In this document: in pieces, positions 1 through 7,274 of the stretch
How the letters are laid out: the number at the start of each line of letters is the position of its first letter
How positions within the stretch are numbered: the stretch's first letter is position 1
Assembly: GCF_009379765.1 (NCBI RefSeq)
Contig: NZ_WHTD01000017.1
Span: forward strand, 1-64,000
DNA length: 64,000 nt
DNA from: Actinophytocola sp.
GTDB lineage: Bacteria; Actinomycetota; Actinomycetes; Mycobacteriales; Pseudonocardiaceae
Reading direction: 5' to 3'
Notes under the pieces: generated by a model
The model's database searches: none
Told to the model about the DNA's origin: nothing
What the model saw: the letters and a program-made list of their open reading frames with translations, nothing else
Translations under genes and position numbers: made by a program

Positions 1-101
1 ACCACGTCCGCACCGAGCCACGCCAGGATCTGCGTGCACGACGGTCCACTTTGGACGTGGGTCATGTCGAGGACGCGAACACCCTCGAGAGCCTTTCCCA
101 T
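1..101 (-). CDS. frc: Formyl-CoA:oxalate CoA-transferase family protein, N-terminal fragment
   Basis: Only the first 33 codons lie in the window; the gene continues past the left edge. The reverse strand reads [20 protein letters not shown] and then a [12 protein letters not shown] stretch. This is the N-terminal Rossmann segment of class III CoA-transferases and is very close to formyl-CoA transferases, which move CoA from formyl-CoA to oxalate. The ATG is at 101-99. The stop codon of the upstream ThDP enzyme lies 12 bp before it, so the two genes probably form one leftward operon. The pairing is compatible with oxalate or another 2-hydroxyacyl/oxalyl-CoA route. The family is clear; the exact substrate cannot be fixed from 33 residues. 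Confidence 0.75.
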   Translation of the reverse strand, partial: MGKALEGVRVLDMTHVQSGPSCTQILAWLGADV

Positions 102-112
102 GAAAAGTCCCC

Positions 113-1839
113 TTACTTGTACATGGTCTGGTTCATCGTCCCGGGTGCGTACACCTCCGGGTCGACCCACACGTTGATCAGCGAGGGCAGGCCGCTCTCC
201 CGCGCGCGTTCGAGCGCGGGACGGATGTCCTTCGGGTCGCGGACCTCCTCGCCGTACCCACCGAGCAGCCTGGCGAACTCGTCGTAGCGGACGTCGCCGA
301 GCGTGTTGCCGACCCGGCCGCGGTCCGCGCCGTACTTCTGGATCTGGCCGTAGCGGATCTGGTTCATCGACGAGTTGTTGCCGACGACGCCGACGAAGGG
401 CAGGTTGAACCGGACCAGCGTCTCGAAGTCGAAGCCGGTGAGGCTGAACGCGCCGTCCCCGAACAGGGCGACGACCTCCTTGTCCGGCCGCGCGTACTTG
501 GCCGCCATCACGAACGGCACACCGACCCCGAGTGTCCCGAGTGGACCCGGGTCCATCCAGTGGCCGGGCGACTTGGGCTGCACGACCTGGCCGGAGAAGG
601 TGACGATGTCGCCGCCGTCGCCGATGTAGATCGAGTCCTCGGTGAGGAACTCGTTGATCTCGTGCACCAGCCGGTACGGGTCGATCGGGGACGCGTCGGA
701 GAGCTGGCGGGGCAGCCGCTTCTCATACGCCGCCAGCTCGACCGCGCGCAGCTCCTCGAGCCACGTCTTGCGGGCGACAGAGCCGTTGTCGACCCGGCCG
801 GAGGCGGCCTGCGTGACCGCGGCGAGCACGGCGCCCGCGTCGCCGACGATGCCCAGGTCGATGTCGCGGTTCTTGCCGACCGTGCGGTAGTCCAGGTCGA
901 TCTGGACGACCGTGGCCTGCTGGGAGAGTCGCTTGCCGTAGCCCATCCGGAAGTCGAACGGGGTGCCGACGATGATGATCAGGTCGGCGTTCTGGAACGC
1001 GTAGCGGCGGGCGAGCTGCAGGTGGTGCGGGTCGCCGGGGGGCAGTGTGCCGCGACCGGAGCCGTTCATGAAGGCCGGCACGTTCAGCGTGCGGACGAAC
1101 TCGGTGGCCGCGTCCGTGCCGCGGGTGGTCCATACCTGGCTGCCGAGCAGCACGCAGGGCTTCTCGGCGCCCACGACGAGGTCGGCGAGCCGCTCGACGG
1201 CCGCCGGGTCGCCCGCGGACCTGGTCGACGCGCGGTAGGCGCCCGTCTTGGGGATGCGTGCCTTCTCCAGCGGGACCTTGGCGTCCAGCACGTCGCGCGG
1301 GATCTCCAGGAAGGACGGCCCGGGAGCGCCGAGGAAGCACTCGCGGAACGCCATCGACACCAGTCCGCGGCCCGCTCGGTGCTCGGCACCGTGGCGGCGA
1401 ACTTGGTGATCGGGTTCATCATGTCGACGTGCGGGAGGTCCTGCAGCGAGCCCATCTTGTGCTGGGACAGCGCCCCCTGGCCGCCGATCAGCAGCATCGG
1501 GCTCTCCGCCCGGAGCGCGTTGGCCACGCCGGTGACCGCGTCGGTGGTGCCGGGGCCCGCGGTGACGACCGCTACGCCCGGCTTCCCGGTGATGCGGGCG
1601 TAGCCGTCGGCGGCGTGCGCGGCGACCTGCTCGTGGCGTACGTCGATGACGTCGATGCCCTCGTCGACGCAGCCGTCGTAGATGTCGATGATGTGCCCAC
1701 CGCACAGCGTGAAGATCACGTCCACGCCCTCGGCCTTCAGCGCCTTGGCCACCAGATGACCGCCGGAGATCATCTCCGGGTTCTCCTGACCGTCGCTGCC
1801 CGGTGTCTCCCGGACCGTTGAAGCCATGTGACTTGTCAT
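113..1839 (-). pseudogene. ThDP-dependent acetolactate synthase / oxalyl-CoA decarboxylase-like enzyme, frameshifted
   Basis: Two overlapping reading frames together make one full-length (about 575 aa) thiamine-diphosphate enzyme. The N-terminal half (start at 1839, or 1827 for MASTVRE) carries the ThDP glutamate in DVRHEQVAAHAADG and runs to VPSTERAAD. The rest resumes in another frame at VSMAFRECFLGAPGPSF and carries the ThDP/metal motif GDGAFS...NN before ending in MNQTMYK. The join needs one extra base at about 1363/1364, where GAC-CTG has become GACTG. It is therefore either a recent pseudogene or a sequencing error. The neighbouring frc gene suggests oxalyl-CoA decarboxylase or 2-hydroxyacyl-CoA lyase chemistry, but the sequence is more acetolactate-synthase-like than the Oxalobacter enzyme. 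Confidence 0.75.
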
Positions 1840-1871
1840 CTCCTCATGTCATCCGTGTGTCGAGGTGTGGC

Positions 1872-1890
1872 GCATACTGCATACCGTATG
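1872..1890. promoter_or_regulatory. Operator palindrome CATACCGTATG with an adjacent half site
   Basis: The perfect palindrome CATAC-C-GTATG sits next to an extra GCATAC half site, 33 bp upstream of the ThDP enzyme start. The reverse complement of the whole block matches the block at 2053-2072 in front of the divergent gene. This spacing and sequence style is typical of GntR-family operators (inference). The regulator itself is not in the window. Confidence 0.6.
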
Positions 1891-2052
1891 ACCTTAGTGA
1901 GGGCCAGGCCCCCCGGTCTACGTTTTGTCACTCGCGCCTGCCGAAGGCGTTACCTGGTCCCTGTCGAACTGGCCCGCCGGCCTGCCCACCGGCCGCCGCA
2001 CGCCTCTGAGCAGCCGATCCATGCTCGTCTCTTCTAGTTTTGCCGAACATCT

Positions 2053-2072
2053 CATACTGTATGCTGCATACC
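2053..2072. promoter_or_regulatory. Operator palindrome CATACTGTATG with an adjacent half site
   Basis: The perfect palindrome CATAC-T-GTATG is followed by TGCATACC. It lies 27 bp upstream of the GTG start of the ketopantoate-reductase-like gene. It is the partner of the site at 1872-1890, in inverted orientation, so one regulator probably controls both divergent transcription units. Confidence 0.6.
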
Positions 2073-2098
2073 AAATGAACACAAGAACGGAGCTTGCG

Positions 2099-3100
2099 GT
2101 GAAAGTTGCTGTTCTTGGGGCCGGCGCCATCGGCGCGTATGTCGGTGCCGCCCTGCACCGAGCCGGAGTCGAGGTGCATCTCATTGCCAGAGGTCCCCAC
2201 CTGGAGAAGATCCGCGAGTCGGGTGTACGGGTCGAGAGCCCGCGCGGCGATTTCCAGGCCCGTCCACACGCAACCGACGATCCGACCGAGGTAGGGACGG
2301 TCGACCACATTTTCCTTGGCCTGAAAGCAAACCGATACGCCGACGCCGGTCCGATGATCAGGCCGCTGCTGCATGACGACACGACGATCATCGCCGCGCA
2401 GAACGGGATCCCGTGGTGGTACTTCCACGGTGTCCCCTCCAAGTACGAGGGCTACCGGATCGACAGCGTGGACCCCGGCGGTGCGGTGTCCGCGGCGTTG
2501 CCGGTGGAACGGGCGATCGGCTGCGTCGTCTACGCGGCCACCGAGATCGTCTCCCCGGGGGTGATCCGCCATCTGGAGGGCACCCGCTTCTCCATCGGAG
2601 AGCCGAGCGGTGAGATCTCCGCGCGCTGCACCTCCTTCGCCGAGGCGATGGTCGCCGGCGGGCTGAAGTGCCCGGTCGAGCCGGACCTGCGCAAGGACAT
2701 CTGGCTCAAGCTGATGGGGAACATCGCGTTCAACCCGATCAGCGCGCTGACCCGGGCCACGATGGCCGGGATCTGCCGCCATCTGACCACCCGCGAGCTG
2801 GTGGTCCGGATGATGAGGGAGACCCTCGACGTGGCCGCCCGGCTGGACGCCCACCCCGAGATCTCCATCGAACGCCGCATGGCCGGGGCCGAGCGGGCCG
2901 GTGAGCACAAGACGTCGACCCTGCAGGACCTGGAGAAAGGCAAGCCGCTGGAGCTCGACGTGATCCTGAAGGCGGTCGTCGAGCTCGCCGACCTGACGGG
3001 GGCGGAGGCGCCGACGGTGCGGGTGGTCAGCGCGCTGGCCGACCTCCTGAACGAGCAGGTGGCGACGGTGCCCCGGCTGACCCCACCGACCCCGGGCTGA
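2099..3100 (+). CDS. Ketopantoate reductase (ApbA/PanE) family oxidoreductase
   Basis: A 333-residue NAD(P)-dependent reductase. The Rossmann motif GAGAIGAYVGAAL is at the extreme N-terminus (about residues 7-19). The C-terminal ApbA helical domain contains the family string KLMGNIAFNPISALT. The GTG at 2099 is chosen over the ATG at 2075 because GGAG at 2089-2092 is 6 bp upstream, and because the ATG would touch the operator. The family includes 2-dehydropantoate 2-reductase, but members in catabolic clusters often reduce other 2-oxoacids. Here the shared operators tie it to the divergent CoA-transferase/ThDP genes, so a catabolic role is more likely than pantothenate synthesis. Confidence 0.8.
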   Translation: MKVAVLGAGAIGAYVGAALHRAGVEVHLIARGPHLEKIRESGVRVESPRGDFQARPHATDDPTEVGTVDHIFLGLKANRYADAGPMIRPLLHDDTTIIAAQNGIPWWYFHGVPSKYEGYRIDSVDPGGAVSAALPVERAIGCVVYAATEIVSPGVIRHLEGTRFSIGEPSGEISARCTSFAEAMVAGGLKCPVEPDLRKDIWLKLMGNIAFNPISALTRATMAGICRHLTTRELVVRMMRETLDVAARLDAHPEISIERRMAGAERAGEHKTSTLQDLEKGKPLELDVILKAVVELADLTGAEAPTVRVVSALADLLNEQVATVPRLTPPTPG

Positions 3101-3122
3101 CCGCCCGGCAGCTCCACGGCAG

Positions 3123-3157
3123 GGCGCGCCCCGGACGAGACCCGTCCGGGGCGCGCC
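3123..3157 (+). terminator. Strong hairpin terminator
   Basis: A perfect 14-bp GC-rich stem (3123-3136 with 3144-3157) with a 7-nt loop begins 22 bp after the stop of the ketopantoate-reductase-like gene. There is no T-tract, as is usual in high-GC actinomycetes. Confidence 0.75.
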
Positions 3158-3400
3158 TCATTCGTCCAGCGGGGCGCCGCGCCAGCGCCGGCCCGTCCGC
3201 CGCGGCTCGCCGTCGACCCGGCCCGTCGCCCACAGCAGCGACGCCCACGGCTCCTCGACCGTCACCTGGGGAAACATCCGTGCGAGTACGCGCGCACACG
3301 TCCCGCGACGGGTCGAGGGCCAGCCCCAGACCACGGGCGATGTCCTCGCCGTGCACGAGGAGCTCGACGCAGCCCAGCCCCGCGAACCCTGTCTGCCCAA
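3158..3400 (-). pseudogene. Relic of a mycothiol-dependent maleylpyruvate isomerase-fold (TIGR03083-type) protein
   Basis: The reverse strand reads GLGCVELLVHGEDIARGLGL in one frame. It then shifts by one base to CARVLARMFPQ and EPWASLLWATGR, ending RWRGAPLDE. These are the C-terminal signatures of the DinB-fold maleylpyruvate isomerase-like family (ELLVHGWDIA... and WATLLWATGR in relatives). The N-terminal half is missing beyond 3400 and no start codon remains. This is a truncated, frameshifted remnant, not an active gene. Confidence 0.65.
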
Positions 3401-3403
3401 CTA

Positions 3404-3431
3404 AACTTTGCGGTTAATTAACCGACAAGTT
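3404..3431. promoter_or_regulatory. 28-bp interrupted palindrome, AT-rich core
   Basis: The perfect 14-bp core CGGTTAATTAACCG (3411-3424) is flanked at equal distance by AACTT (3404-3408) and AAGTT (3427-3431), giving a symmetric 28-bp dyad. Such an AT-rich palindrome stands out strongly in this DNA. It lies 93 bp upstream of the flavin reductase gene. It resembles a MarR- or TetR-type operator, but no matching regulator gene is adjacent. Confidence 0.55.
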
Positions 3432-3466
3432 GAATGTGGAGGGTTCACGAACGTGAGCCAGCCGCC

Positions 3467-3483
3467 GCTAGATCCGATCTAGC
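3467..3483. promoter_or_regulatory. 17-bp palindrome GCTAGATC-C-GATCTAGC
   Basis: A perfect 8-1-8 inverted repeat, 41 bp upstream of the flavin reductase ATG. Its position fits a second operator or a 5' leader hairpin for that gene. Confidence 0.45.
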
Positions 3484-3524
3484 ACCCCGTCTCGCGCCTG
3501 GATGGTGAGGCACGAGGAGGACCG

Positions 3525-4088
3525 ATGAACGCACGGCTGCGGATCGCGGTGATCGTCGGCAGCACTCGGGAGGGCCGCGTCGGCGACGCGATCGCCCGGT
3601 GGTTCGTCGATCTCGTGAAGCAGCGCGGCGACGTCGAGCTCGACCTGCTCGACCTGGCCGATTTCGACTTTCCCCACCACTACCCGGAGGAGGCGACCCC
3701 GCGGATGACGACGTTCACCTCGGCGATCGACCGCGCCGACGGATATGTGGTGGTCACCCCCGAGTACAACCGCAGCTTCCCGGCGTCGCTCAAGCAGGCC
3801 ATCGACTTCGCCTACGACGAGTGGCACGCCAAGCCCGTCGGCTTCGTGTCCTACGGGTGCCGCAGCCGCGGCCACTACGCGGTGGAGTCGCTGCGGGTCG
3901 TGTTCACCGAGCTGCACACGGTGGCCGTGCGCGACGAGGTCGCCATCGACCTGATGGCCGTGCGCGGCGACGGCACCCCGCGGGACAAGGCGGTTCTCGA
4001 GGTCGCCGTCACGACCATGCTCGACCAGCTGACGTGGTGGGCCCTCGCGCTGCGGGAGGCGCGCGCGGCCCGCCCCTACATCGCCTGA
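3525..4088 (+). CDS. NADPH-dependent FMN reductase (flavodoxin-fold)
   Basis: A 187-residue cytoplasmic flavoprotein of the NADPH-dependent FMN reductase/azoreductase family. The phosphate-binding loop GSTREGR is at residues 12-18, and the flavin-contacting signature [16 protein letters not shown] starts at residue 79. Length and architecture are normal for the family. ATG 3525 follows GAGGAGG at a good distance. It precedes a DrrAB-type exporter in the same orientation, 76 bp away, so co-expression is possible. The substrate (quinones, azo dyes or a free flavin pool) is not predictable. Two palindromes upstream suggest tight regulation. Confidence 0.85.
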   Translation: MNARLRIAVIVGSTREGRVGDAIARWFVDLVKQRGDVELDLLDLADFDFPHHYPEEATPRMTTFTSAIDRADGYVVVTPEYNRSFPASLKQAIDFAYDEWHAKPVGFVSYGCRSRGHYAVESLRVVFTELHTVAVRDEVAIDLMAVRGDGTPRDKAVLEVAVTTMLDQLTWWALALREARAARPYIA

Positions 4089-4110
4089 CCCACGCTCGAC
4101 ATCTCGCTCG

Positions 4111-4150
4111 ACACACCGCTTGACACACCGCTTGACACACCGCTTGACAC
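4111..4150 (+). repeat. 12-bp tandem repeat carrying TTGACA
   Basis: The unit ACACACCGCTTG repeats three times exactly (4111-4146) and then begins a fourth. Each junction creates TTGACAC, identical to a -35 hexamer. The array ends 14 bp before the DrrA start codon, between the flavin reductase and exporter genes. Confidence 0.8.
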
Positions 4151-4164
4151 GAGGGGAAGGAACC

Positions 4165-5148
4165 ATGCCCGACCTGGCCATCGAGACATCAGGTCTCGTC
4201 AAGACATTCGGCACCACACGCGCGGTGGACGGCGTCGACCTCGCGGTGCCCGCCGGCACCGTGTACGGCGTCCTCGGCCCGAACGGTGCCGGCAAGACGA
4301 CCGCGGTGAGGATGCTCGCCACGCTGCTGCGCCCGGACGGCGGGGAGGCGCGGGTGTTCGGCCACGACGTGATCCGCGAGGCGGACAAGGTGCGCAGCCT
4401 CGTCAGCCTCACCGGCCAGTACGCCTCGGTCGACGAGGACCTGACGGGCACCGAGAACCTCGTGCTGATCGGCAGGCTGCTCGGCCATCGCAAGCCCAGG
4501 GCCCGGGAGCGGTCGGCGCAGCTGCTGGAGGCGTTCGGGCTCACCGACGCCGCCGGCAAGCAGGTCAAGAACTACTCCGGCGGCATGCGGCGGCGTATCG
4601 ACATCGCGGCGAGCATCCTCAAGACGCCGGACGTGCTGTTCCTCGACGAGCCGACCACCGGTCTCGATCCCCGCAGCCGCAACCAGGTCTGGGACATCAT
4701 CCGGATCATCGTCGCGCAGGGCACCACGGTCATGCTCACCACACAGTACCTGGACGAGGCCGACCAGCTCGCGTCCCGGATCGCGGTCATCGACCACGGC
4801 AAGGTGATCGCCGAGGGCACGCCCGGCCAGCTGAAGGCGTCGGTCGGCGCAGGCTCCATCCACGTGCGGCTGCGCGACGCGGCGCGGCGCGAGGAGGCGC
4901 TGCGGGTGCTGACCACGGTGCTCGGCCCCGCGGTGCATCTCGACCCCGACCCGGTGGCACTCACCGCGCAGCTGTCCGGCGAGGACTCCGACCGGGAGGC
5001 CGCCGAGCAGGCGTCGCGGGCGCTCGCCGAGCTGGCCGCGGCCGGCATCACCGTCGACAACTTCTCCTTGGGCCAGCCGACCCTCGACGAGGTGTTCCTG
5101 GCCCTCACCGACCACCTCGCCACCGAGTCCGAGGAGGCCGCGGCATGA
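4165..5148 (+). CDS. DrrA-type ABC exporter ATP-binding protein
   Basis: A 327-residue ABC ATPase of the daunorubicin-resistance DrrA family. Walker A GPNGAGKT is at residues 38-45, followed by the signature YSGGMRRR, Walker [12 protein letters not shown] and the family-typical C-terminal extension ending [12 protein letters not shown]. It energises the DrrB-like permease encoded downstream, exporting a hydrophobic compound or antibiotic. ATG 4165 has GGGGAAGGAA just upstream. Its TGA overlaps the first of three mini-cistrons (ATGA) that lie between it and the permease gene. Confidence 0.9.
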   Translation: MPDLAIETSGLVKTFGTTRAVDGVDLAVPAGTVYGVLGPNGAGKTTAVRMLATLLRPDGGEARVFGHDVIREADKVRSLVSLTGQYASVDEDLTGTENLVLIGRLLGHRKPRARERSAQLLEAFGLTDAAGKQVKNYSGGMRRRIDIAASILKTPDVLFLDEPTTGLDPRSRNQVWDIIRIIVAQGTTVMLTTQYLDEADQLASRIAVIDHGKVIAEGTPGQLKASVGAGSIHVRLRDAARREEALRVLTTVLGPAVHLDPDPVALTAQLSGEDSDREAAEQASRALAELAAAGITVDNFSLGQPTLDEVFLALTDHLATESEEAAA

Positions 5149-5219
5149 GCAAACCAACCACCGTGCTTCGCGCGAATGCCGCCCACGCCGAGCGGAGCGA
5201 GGCAGGTGCCACAGCATGA
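5145..5219 (+). CDS. Mini-cistron 1, 24 aa
   Basis: This opens at the ATGA overlap with the DrrA stop and encodes [20 protein letters not shown] followed by GATA and stop. Its TGA overlaps the ATG of the next mini-cistron. It matches no family I recognise. It may be a translated repeat whose role is to hand ribosomes on to the permease cistron, rather than a functional peptide. Confidence 0.4.
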   Translation: MSKPTTVLRANAAHAERSEAGATA

Positions 5220-5299
5220 GCAAACCAACCAACGCAACCACCGTGCTTCGCGCGAATGCCGCCCACGCCGAGCGGAGCGAGGCAGGTGCCACAGCATGA
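5216..5299 (+). CDS. Mini-cistron 2, 27 aa
   Basis: Begins [20 protein letters not shown] and ends in the same SEAGATA as copy 1, with three extra residues (TNA) near the start. It overlaps both neighbours by ATGA. The extra 9 bp keep the frame, so length variation between copies has preserved the ORF. Confidence 0.4.
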   Translation: MSKPTNATTVLRANAAHAERSEAGATA

Positions 5300-5379
5300 G
5301 CAAACCAACCAACCCAACCACCGTGCTTCGCGCGAATGCCGCCCACGCCGAGCGGAGCGAGGCAGGTGTCACAGCATGA
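5296..5379 (+). CDS. Mini-cistron 3, 27 aa
   Basis: Begins [20 protein letters not shown] and ends SEAGVTA. It differs from copy 2 by two substitutions. Its TGA overlaps the ATG of the DrrB-like permease at 5376. It is the third consecutive coupled short ORF in the exporter operon. Confidence 0.4.
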   Translation: MSKPTNPTTVLRANAAHAERSEAGVTA

Positions 5380-6224
5380 GCACCACAACCACCGAGCCCG
5401 CTGTCAGCACCTACACGCCCGCGGCGGAGAGCCTGAACGCCGTGCTCGCCGCCGGCGAGCAGCCGCCGAGACCGAGTGCCTGGTCGGCGTCGCTGACCTT
5501 CGGCTGGCGGGCCATGCTCAAGATCAAGCACGTGCCCGAGCAGATGTTCGACGTCACCGCGTTCCCGATCATGATGACGTTGATGTTCACCTACCTGTTC
5601 GGCGGCGCGCTGGCCGGGTCGGTCACCGAGTACCTGCAGTTCCTGCTGCCGGGCATCATGGTCACGAGCGTCGTCATGATCACGATGTACACCGGTATGG
5701 GCGTGAACATCGACATCGAGAAGGGCGTGTTCGACCGCTTCCGCACGCTGCCGGTGTGGCGCCCGTCGGCACTGGTCGGCGCCCTGTTCGGCGACGTGTT
5801 CCGCTACATCACGGCCGCGGCGGTCATCCTCGTGGTCGGCCTGATCCTCGGCTTCCGCCCGGGCGGCGGGGTGCTCGGGGTACTGCTCGGGATCGTGCTG
5901 CTGGTCGGCTTCTCGTTCGCGTTCTCCTGGATCTGGACGATGTTCGGTCTGTTCCTGCGGTCGGAGAAGTCGGTGATGGGCGTCAGTATGATGGTGCTGT
6001 TCCCGCTGACCTTCCTGTCGAACGTCTTCGTCGAGCCGGAAACGATGCCGGGCTGGCTGCGCACGTTCGTCGAGGTCAACCCGATCACCCACCTGGTGGC
6101 CGCTGTCCGCGGCTTGATGCAGGGCACCCCGGACGCCGGTGAGATCACCTGGGTCCTGGTGGCCGCCGTGGTGATCATCGCGATCTTCGGCACCCTGACG
6201 ATGCGGCTCTACAACAGGAAGTGA
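5376..6224 (+). CDS. DrrB-type ABC-2 exporter permease
   Basis: A 282-residue ABC-2 membrane protein. A hydrophilic N-terminal tail of about 60 residues is followed by six predicted membrane segments (for example IMMTLMFTYLFGGALAG and AAVILVVGLILGF). It contains the DrrB-like motifs EKGVFDRFRTLPVWRPSALVG and VNPITHLVAAVRGLM. It forms the channel half of the exporter with the DrrA-type ATPase. ATG 5376 is coupled by ATGA to mini-cistron 3. The alternative in-frame ATG at 5256 would read through the repeats and is unlikely. A strong hairpin terminator follows. Confidence 0.9.
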   Translation: MSTTTTEPAVSTYTPAAESLNAVLAAGEQPPRPSAWSASLTFGWRAMLKIKHVPEQMFDVTAFPIMMTLMFTYLFGGALAGSVTEYLQFLLPGIMVTSVVMITMYTGMGVNIDIEKGVFDRFRTLPVWRPSALVGALFGDVFRYITAAAVILVVGLILGFRPGGGVLGVLLGIVLLVGFSFAFSWIWTMFGLFLRSEKSVMGVSMMVLFPLTFLSNVFVEPETMPGWLRTFVEVNPITHLVAAVRGLMQGTPDAGEITWVLVAAVVIIAIFGTLTMRLYNRK

Positions 6225-6240
6225 CCCGGGGGGCGGTAGC

Positions 6241-6273
6241 GGCGGGGCCTTCTCAGCGCGAGGAGGCCCCGCC
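6241..6273 (+). terminator. Hairpin terminator after the exporter operon
   Basis: A perfect 10-bp stem, GGCGGGGCCT (6241-6250) with AGGCCCCGCC (6264-6273), and a 13-nt loop, 17 bp past the DrrB stop. Confidence 0.7.
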
Positions 6274-6325
6274 GAGGCGCCTTGCGCAGTCCGCATGATT
6301 ACGCCAGGAAACCTCAGTCGGTGGC

Positions 6326-6415
6326 TCAGGCTGCGTGGGTGTGGGGGTGGTGGAGGGTGTTGCGTTGGGGTGTTTGGGTGGGGTCGATCCATGGGGGTGG
6401 GATGAAGTGGACTCT
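6326..6415 (-). pseudogene. C-terminal relic of a DUF222/HNH (13E12-type) endonuclease
   Basis: The reverse strand reads VHFIPPPWIDPTQTPQRNTL followed by HHPHTHAA and stop (6328-6326). This is the conserved C-terminus after the HNH domain in the 13E12-repeat family. The frame is closed by a TGA just upstream and nothing else of the gene remains. It is one of three mobile-DNA relics between 6.3 and 7.3 kb. Confidence 0.55.
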
Positions 6416-6617
6416 CGGAGTTCAGGCCGTAGTCGCGCTCGACCACGACGCGTTGCCCACCCGTGAGTGCTCGGACCTGCTCGCCGCCGCCCTGGACGCC
6501 CTGGCAGCCGCGGCGTTCGCCATGCGGAGCCGGTTCGGCCCCGCCTTCGGCGAGCCCTGGTCGACGATCACCGTCCTGACCCGCGGACGGCTCCTCGCTC
6601 TGGCCTCGACCGGCTGA
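6402..6617 (+). CDS. Small hypothetical protein (71 aa), possibly a fragment
   Basis: The ORF from ATG 6402 encodes 71 residues with a strongly GC-biased third position and the string CSDLLAAALDALAAAAFAM, so the base composition looks coding. It has no recognisable domain and no clear ribosome-binding site, and it overlaps the HNH relic on the other strand. It may be a piece of a larger lost gene. Between 6618 and about 6900 I see nothing I can assign. Confidence 0.3.
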   Translation: MKWTLGVQAVVALDHDALPTRECSDLLAAALDALAAAAFAMRSRFGPAFGEPWSTITVLTRGRLLALASTG

Positions 6618-6904
6618 GCCACCGGCATCGGTCCTGGCCGCGCCCTGCCTTCTTTCGTCCACGCACGACGAACCCGCGACTCGTCGACGCGACCGGCGGT
6701 CCTGCTCACCCATGAATCCGGCACCATGCCGACGAACACCGGCACGTGCCGATGACACCGTCCACTTTGACCGAATCCCGGTCGGCACGGCTAACGCCCG
6801 CTCCATCGCATTTTCAGCGCCGGGCAACATCCGCTGATCGTGCGGGTCCTTCGTGCCCTGTCGCTCCGCACCAACTGGCCCGTCCTGGTGACTTACCCGG
6901 GGTG

Positions 6905-7095
6905 GTGGAGGGCAGTTCGGGACAGGTGGGTGACCTGCGAGAACATCTCGCCGCGGTGCCGGATCCCCGTGCTCTTCGTGTCGTGGAGTGCGGCACACCT
7001 TGGGTCGATCCTGCTCGTCGCCGCGGCCGCGGTCCGTGCTGGTGCCCGGTCTGTCACCGCGATCGGCGCGTGGTTCTCCGGCCGATCAGGAATCA
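6905..7095 (+). pseudogene. N-terminal relic of an ISAs1-type transposase
   Basis: One frame reads VGDLREHLAAVPDPRALR. After a frameshift the next reads HLGSILLVAAAAVRAGARSV and TAIGAWF. Together they match the N-terminal DDE_Tnp_1-associated region of ISAs1-family transposases (LAAVPDPR..RG-RH-L..-L..A..AVLAGARS..AIGEW). The DDE catalytic region is absent: the relic ends where the MITE begins at 7101. It is broken and not functional. Confidence 0.6.
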
Positions 7096-7100
7096 CTCAG

Positions 7101-7274
7101 CTAGTGTCGCGTGATCCTGTTCCTTTGCGTCCGCTGTGGATCAACGTGGTTCCTGGCAAGGCGGAGGAAAGTCGCTCGTACTGGATGTACTTGGGCTTCT
7201 CTCCAACGCTGTAACACAGACAGGGCCGCTGTTGGCCGCAGCGGCGTAAAGGTTTCAGGGTCACGCGACACTAG
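7101..7274. mobile_element. MITE-like element, 174 bp, terminal inverted repeats CTAGTGTCGCGTGA
   Basis: The ends are perfect 14-bp inverted repeats (7101-7114 and 7261-7274), extending imperfectly to about 19 bp with CCTG. There is no ORF. The outermost CTAG at each end may be a 4-bp target duplication, or part of the repeat with a TA target. Internal landmarks CTGGCAAGGCG (7153), CTCGTAC (7175) and TGTACT (7186) recur in the same order and spacing in the element at 60793-60960. Its right end supplies the TAG stop codon of the adjacent AAA+ gene. Confidence 0.8.

Larger units (their letters stand above)
5145..5375 (+). repeat. Three tandem 71/80/80-bp repeats between drrA- and drrB-like genes
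   Basis: Copies begin at 5145, 5216 and 5296. Each starts ATGAGCAAACCAACC and ends GGCAGGTGyCACAGC immediately before the next ATGA. Copies 2 and 3 are almost identical; copy 1 is 9 bp shorter near its beginning. The next ATGA, at 5376, is the permease start. The whole translation-initiation segment (start codon, short leader, upstream purine-rich region) has therefore been multiplied in tandem. Confidence 0.9.

Noticed and set aside
560-1603. 347-aa plus-strand open frame opposite the ThDP enzyme
   Set aside because: Antisense shadow of a recognisable ThDP enzyme; composition is dominated by R, A, G, V and H with no motifs.
6402-6617. Treating the 71-aa ORF as part of the transposase relic
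   Set aside because: It lacks any transposase motif and differs in frame and position from the ISAs1-like strings, so it is kept as a separate low-confidence ORF.
4572-6998. 808-aa open frame on the minus strand across the exporter genes
   Set aside because: It runs antisense to two clear ABC genes and is rich in Arg, His and Asp with no family match. It is a shadow of GC-biased coding on the plus strand.
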